From NCBI RefSeq assembly GCF_000611675.1, contig NZ_JATV01000007.1, positions 62,001-126,000 of the forward strand: a DNA stretch of 64,000 bases, given 5' to 3'. The notes below the pieces were generated by a model. It was not told where the DNA came from and made no database searches. It worked only from the letters and a program-made list of their open reading frames with translations. Within the stretch, counting starts at the first letter, position 1, and every line of letters begins with the position of its first letter. This document shows, in pieces, positions 60,583-64,000 of the stretch. Source of the stretch: Flavobacterium succinicans LMG 10402. Lineage in GTDB: Bacteria > Bacteroidota > Bacteroidia > Flavobacteriales > Flavobacteriaceae. The position numbers and the translations under genes were made by a program.

Positions 60583-61146
60583 TTAAAACATAAATCCCGC
60601 AGATACTTGAACTACCGAATTTTTTGCTTTTGCATTCGTTGAAACTTCAGTTAAACCTAAGCCGTAACGCCCTTGAACAAAGATACTTTTGGTAATTTTT
60701 ACTCCTAGACCACCTGCAATGGCAAAGTCAAATGTTTTGGAATCTTCAAAATCTACATTTTTCTTTTCACTCAAAAGGAAAGAAGCTTGAGGTCCTAATT
60801 CTAAGCTAAAAGTATTGTTTAAATAAATTTTGGCCATGACAGGAATAGATAAATATCCCAATTCATTAGTGAATTCCTTAATGGCATTTTTATAAGAAGC
60901 TCCTTGTGTTGAATACAATAACTCAGGTTGTATGCCAAGTTTTTCGGTTAACTTCACCTCTGCTAATAAACCAATATGATAACTTGTAATAGCATCTGAT
61001 TTGTAGTTTTGTTTGTTAACAGTAATGTCTGATCCGGTAAGGTTGGCGTAATTAATACCCGCTTTTGCTCCTAAACGTAATAATTGTGCTTGTGAGTCCA
61101 ATGTGCCTAGCAAGGCAAAAGCTGCAACAATAATAATTTTTTTCAT
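60583..61146 (-). CDS. Outer-membrane beta-barrel protein (porin family, PorT-like)
   Basis: 187 residues. A signal peptide (cleavage near SQA-Q), then GAKAGINYANLTGSD, IQPELLYSTQGASY, YLSIPVMAKIYLNNTFSLEL GPQ, and a final strand ending in Phe (VVQVSAGFMF), typical for eight-stranded barrels. It is clearly related to the 62062 protein (shared IQPELLYS, IPVMxKxY, ELGPQ). Transcribed divergently from the 61501 gene. Confidence 0.9.
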   Translation of the reverse strand: MKKIIIVAAFALLGTLDSQAQLLRLGAKAGINYANLTGSDITVNKQNYKSDAITSYHIGLLAEVKLTEKLGIQPELLYSTQGASYKNAIKEFTNELGYLSIPVMAKIYLNNTFSLELGPQASFLLSEKKNVDFEDSKTFDFAIAGGLGVKITKSIFVQGRYGLGLTEVSTNAKAKNSVVQVSAGFMF

Positions 61147-61500
61147 GATGTATAGATTTTAAGACAAATAACGCTGTTTTTGTTGCAATAGTATAGTTCA
61201 AAAAGGGCGATTGTCTTCTGTTAAATTTTGGTGCGAAGTAAGCACTTTTAATGCTTTTTTACAATTTTATTTTTCAGAAAAAACAGGTTAAATGTATTTT
61301 TTTTTGTTCTGTGTGAAAAATACCTGAATTTAGTGATGGAGTAGTTTTTAACAACTTGTTGTATAGAGAGTTGTGTTTGTGAATCTTCTTTTTTTCTTGG
61401 TTTTAGAGGTATTTGTTTGCAAATTCTTCATGTATACTTTTTTGTTAATTCATTCAATGTGTATATATTAGCTGTGTAATCTTAATAAACAAAACAAAAA
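61147..61500. other. AT-rich divergent regulatory region
   Basis: 355 nt between divergent beta-barrel genes, with no ORF. It should contain promoters for both, but no exact TAnnTTTG box near either start was found. Confidence 0.5.
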
Positions 61501-62001
61501 ATGAAAAAAATTATGTTAACTGCTGTGGCAGTATTTGGATTTGCATTTGCTAATGCACAAGATGGTGGTCTTAAATTAGGTGCTCATGTTGGTTTGCCTA
61601 CAGGAGATATAAAAGATTTTACATCAGTAAATTTGGGTTTGGATGCCGCTTATACATGGAAAGTTGATGCTAAATTTGATTTAGGTGTTACAACTGGTTA
61701 TTCTGTTTTTTTAGGAAAAAAAGTAAATTTTGGAGGAGGTATTGAAATTAAAGCTGATGATTCTGCTTATATTCCTTTAGCAGCAACTGCTCAGTATACA
61801 ATTGGCGATAACTTTTTCTTAGGGGCTGATTTAGGGTATGCATTTTTATTGGACTCTGATGGTAATAGTGGAGGGTTTTTGTATCAACCTAAAGTAGGAT
61901 ACTCTTTTGGTAAAGCAGATTTGTTTTTAGGTTATAAAGGAATTTCAGTTGATGGAGGAACATTTTCTTCATTAAACCTTGGAGTTGCTTTTAAATTGTA
62001 A
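61501..62001 (+). CDS. Small outer-membrane beta-barrel protein
   Basis: 166 residues: a signal peptide (VFGFAFANAQ), then glycine- and aromatic-rich strands (GLKLGAHVGLPTGD, KFDLGVTTGYSVFLGKK, NFFLGADLGYAFLL, LNLGVAFKL). The signal peptide nearly repeats that of the 62062 protein, but the mature strands differ, so only the leader region and terminator look duplicated. Function unknown. Confidence 0.85.
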   Translation: MKKIMLTAVAVFGFAFANAQDGGLKLGAHVGLPTGDIKDFTSVNLGLDAAYTWKVDAKFDLGVTTGYSVFLGKKVNFGGGIEIKADDSAYIPLAATAQYTIGDNFFLGADLGYAFLLDSDGNSGGFLYQPKVGYSFGKADLFLGYKGISVDGGTFSSLNLGVAFKL

Positions 62002-62020
62002 TTCTTTTATTTTACCATAT

Positions 62021-62048
62021 GAACCTCCCGTAAAAAGGAGGTTTTTTT
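62021..62048 (+). terminator. Terminator of the 61501 gene
   Basis: AACCTCC pairs with GGAGGTT, then Ts. Nearly the same hairpin follows the 62062 gene (62701). Confidence 0.8.
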
Positions 62049-62061
62049 AATATAAAAAAAT

Positions 62062-62679
62062 ATGAAAAAAAATATTTTAACTGCTATTGCGGTATTTGGT
62101 TTTGCATTTGCTAATGCGCAAGAAACAAAATTTGGTCTTAAAGGCGGTATGAATATTGCCAATTTTAGCGGAGATGTAGAAGATAATTCTTCAAAAGTAA
62201 GTTTCCATGTAGGAGGTTTTGCAGAAATTAAAATTTCTGATAAGCTCAGCATCCAACCAGAACTTTTGTATTCAGAGCAAGGTACTAATATTGATGGTTT
62301 TTCAACATATCTTGATTTTACTGAATATACGGCAGATATTAACTTTAGACTATCTTATATTAATATTCCTGTTATGTTTAAGGTTTATGTAGATAAATCT
62401 TTCTATTTTGAACTTGGTCCTCAGTTAGGAATTTTGACCGGTGCAAAGACAGTAACTAAGCTAAGCGGTTTTAATCAAGAGGTAAAACAAGACGCGAAAG
62501 ACTTTTTTAAATCAACTGATTTTGGTTTGAATTTTGGAGCGGGTTATGATTTTACAAACCATTTATTTGCTAATGTTAGATATAACTTAGGATTAGCTAA
62601 TATTGCAGAAACTGTAGATGGAGATGATTCAAAAATAAAGAACAGTAACTTTATGTTTTCTGTTGGGTATAAATTTTAA
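62062..62679 (+). CDS. Outer-membrane beta-barrel protein (porin family, PorT-like)
   Basis: 205 residues. Signal peptide (VFGFAFANAQ), GLKGGMNIANFSGD, IQPELLYSEQGTN, YINIPVMFKVYVDKSFYFEL GPQ, and a final strand SVGYKF. It is homologous to the protein at 60583, while its signal peptide matches the 61501 gene, so the local set looks shuffled. It starts 13 nt after the upstream terminator. Confidence 0.9.
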   Translation: MKKNILTAIAVFGFAFANAQETKFGLKGGMNIANFSGDVEDNSSKVSFHVGGFAEIKISDKLSIQPELLYSEQGTNIDGFSTYLDFTEYTADINFRLSYINIPVMFKVYVDKSFYFELGPQLGILTGAKTVTKLSGFNQEVKQDAKDFFKSTDFGLNFGAGYDFTNHLFANVRYNLGLANIAETVDGDDSKIKNSNFMFSVGYKF

Positions 62680-62700
62680 GGATCAATTTTTATAATTATT

Positions 62701-62729
62701 AGACCTCCCCTAAAAAGGAGGTTTTTTTA
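62701..62729 (+). terminator. Terminator of the 62062 gene
   Basis: ACCTCC pairs with GGAGGT around CCTAAAAA, then Ts. Confidence 0.8.
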
Positions 62730-62756
62730 TGCCTTAAAATTATGTTTCTTTGTGGT

Positions 62757-63653
62757 ATGAGTTGGAGTAATTATATCAAGCAGTACCAGTCCTATCTTAG
62801 GATTGAGAGAGGGCTGTCAGTCAACACTGTAGCCAATTATACTTTTGATACGGAACGCTTGTGCTTGTTTTTGACCGAGCAAAGAATTGAGGAAACACCT
62901 CTGACAATTTCTGAGGAAACAGTGCAGTTTTTTATTTATGCCATTTCTAAAGAAGTAAATGCGCGTTCTCAGGCTCGAATCATATCGGGGTTAAAAAGCT
63001 TTTTTTCGTATTTAATTTTTGAGGACATCCGTACCGATAACCCTATGGAGTTGATTGAATCGCCTAGATTGGGCAGGAAATTGCCGGATGTTTTGTCGGT
63101 TTCAGAAATTGATGATCTAATTTCGGCTATTGATTTGAGTTCGAACGAAGGTGAACGCAATCGAGCTATGCTTGAAACCTTATATGGCTGCGGTCTTCGG
63201 GTAACCGAATTAATTAGTTTAAAAATTTCAGATCTTTTTTTTGAAGAAGGTTTTATCAAAGTCAGTGGTAAAGGAGATAAACAACGTTTCGTTCCTGTTG
63301 GAGAACACACTCAGCAGTATATTTTAATCTATAAAGAAACCGTTCGGGTACATTTACCTATTCAGAAAGGTCATGAGGACACTTTGTTTTTAAATCGTAG
63401 AGGTAGACAACTCACTAGAGCTATGATTTTTACCATAATTAAAAACTTAGCTGCTTTAATAGAGTTGAATAAAAAAATTAGCCCTCATACTTTTAGGCAT
63501 TCTTTTGCCACACATTTACTTGAAAATGGAGCAGATCTGCGCTCGATTCAATTAATGTTAGGACATGAATCGATCACTACTACTGAAATTTATGTACACT
63601 TGGATCGTACCTTTTTAAAGAAGGTAATGCAAACCTATCATCCTAGGCGATAA
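62757..63653 (+). CDS. xerD: Tyrosine recombinase XerD
   Basis: 298 residues from the ATG at 62757 (MSWSNYIKQYQSYLRIERGL), the standard XerD length; a 5-residue extension from 62742 is less likely. N-terminal SAM-like domain, then catalytic Arg in YGCGLRVTELISL, Lys in VSGKGDKQRFVPVG, the HxxR box in SPHTFRHSFATHLLENGA, LGHESI (His), and nucleophile Tyr in TTEIYVHLD. It resolves chromosome dimers at dif. No phage genes are near, so a housekeeping Xer rather than an integrase. Confidence 0.95.
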   Translation: MSWSNYIKQYQSYLRIERGLSVNTVANYTFDTERLCLFLTEQRIEETPLTISEETVQFFIYAISKEVNARSQARIISGLKSFFSYLIFEDIRTDNPMELIESPRLGRKLPDVLSVSEIDDLISAIDLSSNEGERNRAMLETLYGCGLRVTELISLKISDLFFEEGFIKVSGKGDKQRFVPVGEHTQQYILIYKETVRVHLPIQKGHEDTLFLNRRGRQLTRAMIFTIIKNLAALIELNKKISPHTFRHSFATHLLENGADLRSIQLMLGHESITTTEIYVHLDRTFLKKVMQTYHPRR

Positions 63654-63744
63654 GTAGTCTGTTACTGTTTTTACACTAATAGTTTTTTGATGCTGGATTC
63701 AGGAAAACATTTACTATTTTTATCAAAATGTAAGCTGTGCAAAG

Positions 63745-64000
63745 ATGATATTTACAAAAAACAGAAATCCCGAAGATTTAAATAAATTATACGAAAGCTT
63801 AATCAAGCAACTGCCTAATATTATTTTTCAAATCCGTATTAATGCTGATCGTAAAATTGCGATTGATTTTCTGAGTAAACCTATTGATTTTTTTAATGAG
63901 TTTTCCTTTAATGAATTTCTGGAAGATGCTAATAATTTGTCCAATTACACGATTTACGAACCTGATTTTAAAGGTTTTTTAGAATCCTATGAGCGTTCAG
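63745..64000 (+). CDS. N-terminal fragment of an unidentified protein (3' partial, possibly PAS-type sensor)
   Basis: An open frame from ATG 63745 runs to the window end (85 codons): MIFTKNRNPEDLNKLYESLI, then KQLPNIIFQIRINADRKIAI. LPNIIFQIRINADRK resembles the entry of PAS domains in sensor kinases and diguanylate cyclases. The rest is off the window, so the family is only a suggestion. Confidence 0.5.
   Translation, partial: MIFTKNRNPEDLNKLYESLIKQLPNIIFQIRINADRKIAIDFLSKPIDFFNEFSFNEFLEDANNLSNYTIYEPDFKGFLESYERS

Noticed and set aside
62757..63653. Tyrosine recombinase as a mobile-element integrase
   Set aside because: Length and motifs match housekeeping XerD; no attachment sites or phage/ICE genes surround it.

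Overview
The window looks like chromosomal housekeeping DNA of a Flavobacterium-like member of the Bacteroidetes. It is AT-rich. Starts generally lack Shine-Dalgarno sequences, while many genes carry the Bacteroidetes -7 box TAnnTTTG (some with a TTG about 19-21 nt upstream). Many products belong to families typical of this group (DUF5683, DUF5686, DUF4290, head GIN/PspC/PadR, a parA-parB-DUF5683-dapB-lepB cluster, and carboxypeptidase-regulatory-like domains). No prophage, insertion sequence, CRISPR array, restriction system or secretion locus is visible.

Layout. 1-2870: an SGNH hydrolase with an internal LysM domain (5' end off the window) and an MBOAT acyltransferase, a probable envelope O-acylation pair. 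3183-6659: ffh, folD, corA. 6802-10488 (minus): rluF, an alpha/beta hydrolase, a cysteine-less zinc-ribbon homologue and a Nif3-like protein. 10719-13335 (plus): a secreted protein, lpxK and purine nucleoside phosphorylase. 13332-17440 (minus): a TPR hybrid histidine kinase, gapA, lipA. 17656-27873: a lipoprotein phosphodiesterase, then mostly minus-strand genes for TonB, an ECF sigma factor overlapping a glycosyltransferase, a PaiB-like protein, murB, a DUF2461 protein, a rhodanese-thioredoxin lipoprotein, a second hybrid kinase and recF. 28075-34590 (plus): a TPR protein, ribH, mutL, two rhomboids and an EEP phosphatase. 35165-40417 (minus): the parA-parB-DUF5683-dapB-lepB-wbqC cluster. 40764-47473: a probable I-type lysozyme inhibitor, tRNA-Pro, trxB, the padR-pspC-GIN operon, DUF4870 and DUF4442 proteins and a small Cys/Lys-rich secreted peptide. 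47653-57456: tRNA-Met, a START-like protein, a class IV aminotransferase, yqgE, hup, fmt-recQ-AAA, DUF493-DUF4290-murA and a CDF transporter. 57524-64000: a DUF5686 outer-membrane protein, aroQ, three small beta-barrel genes, xerD and the start of an unidentified (possibly PAS-type) protein.

Themes. Envelope biogenesis dominates: murA, murB, lpxK, lepB, TonB, beta-barrels, MBOAT/SGNH, GIN/PspC. Replication, segregation and repair come next: parAB, recF, recQ, mutL, xerD, HU.

The most striking unexplained signal is a family of six dispersed intergenic repeats (2890, 18457, 22102, 28962, 34696, 42918). Their flanks are conserved around a hairpin whose stem sequence changes while pairing is kept. 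Five of the six lie directly after the 3' end of a gene and in its orientation. Other points of note: MurA has Asp in place of the catalytic Cys; a DUF164-type protein has lost all zinc-binding cysteines; MutL has a degenerate endonuclease motif; corA is preceded by a short ORF abutting a hairpin; the 3' end of tRNA-Pro is duplicated; and several -7 boxes move gene starts or predict leaderless mRNAs.
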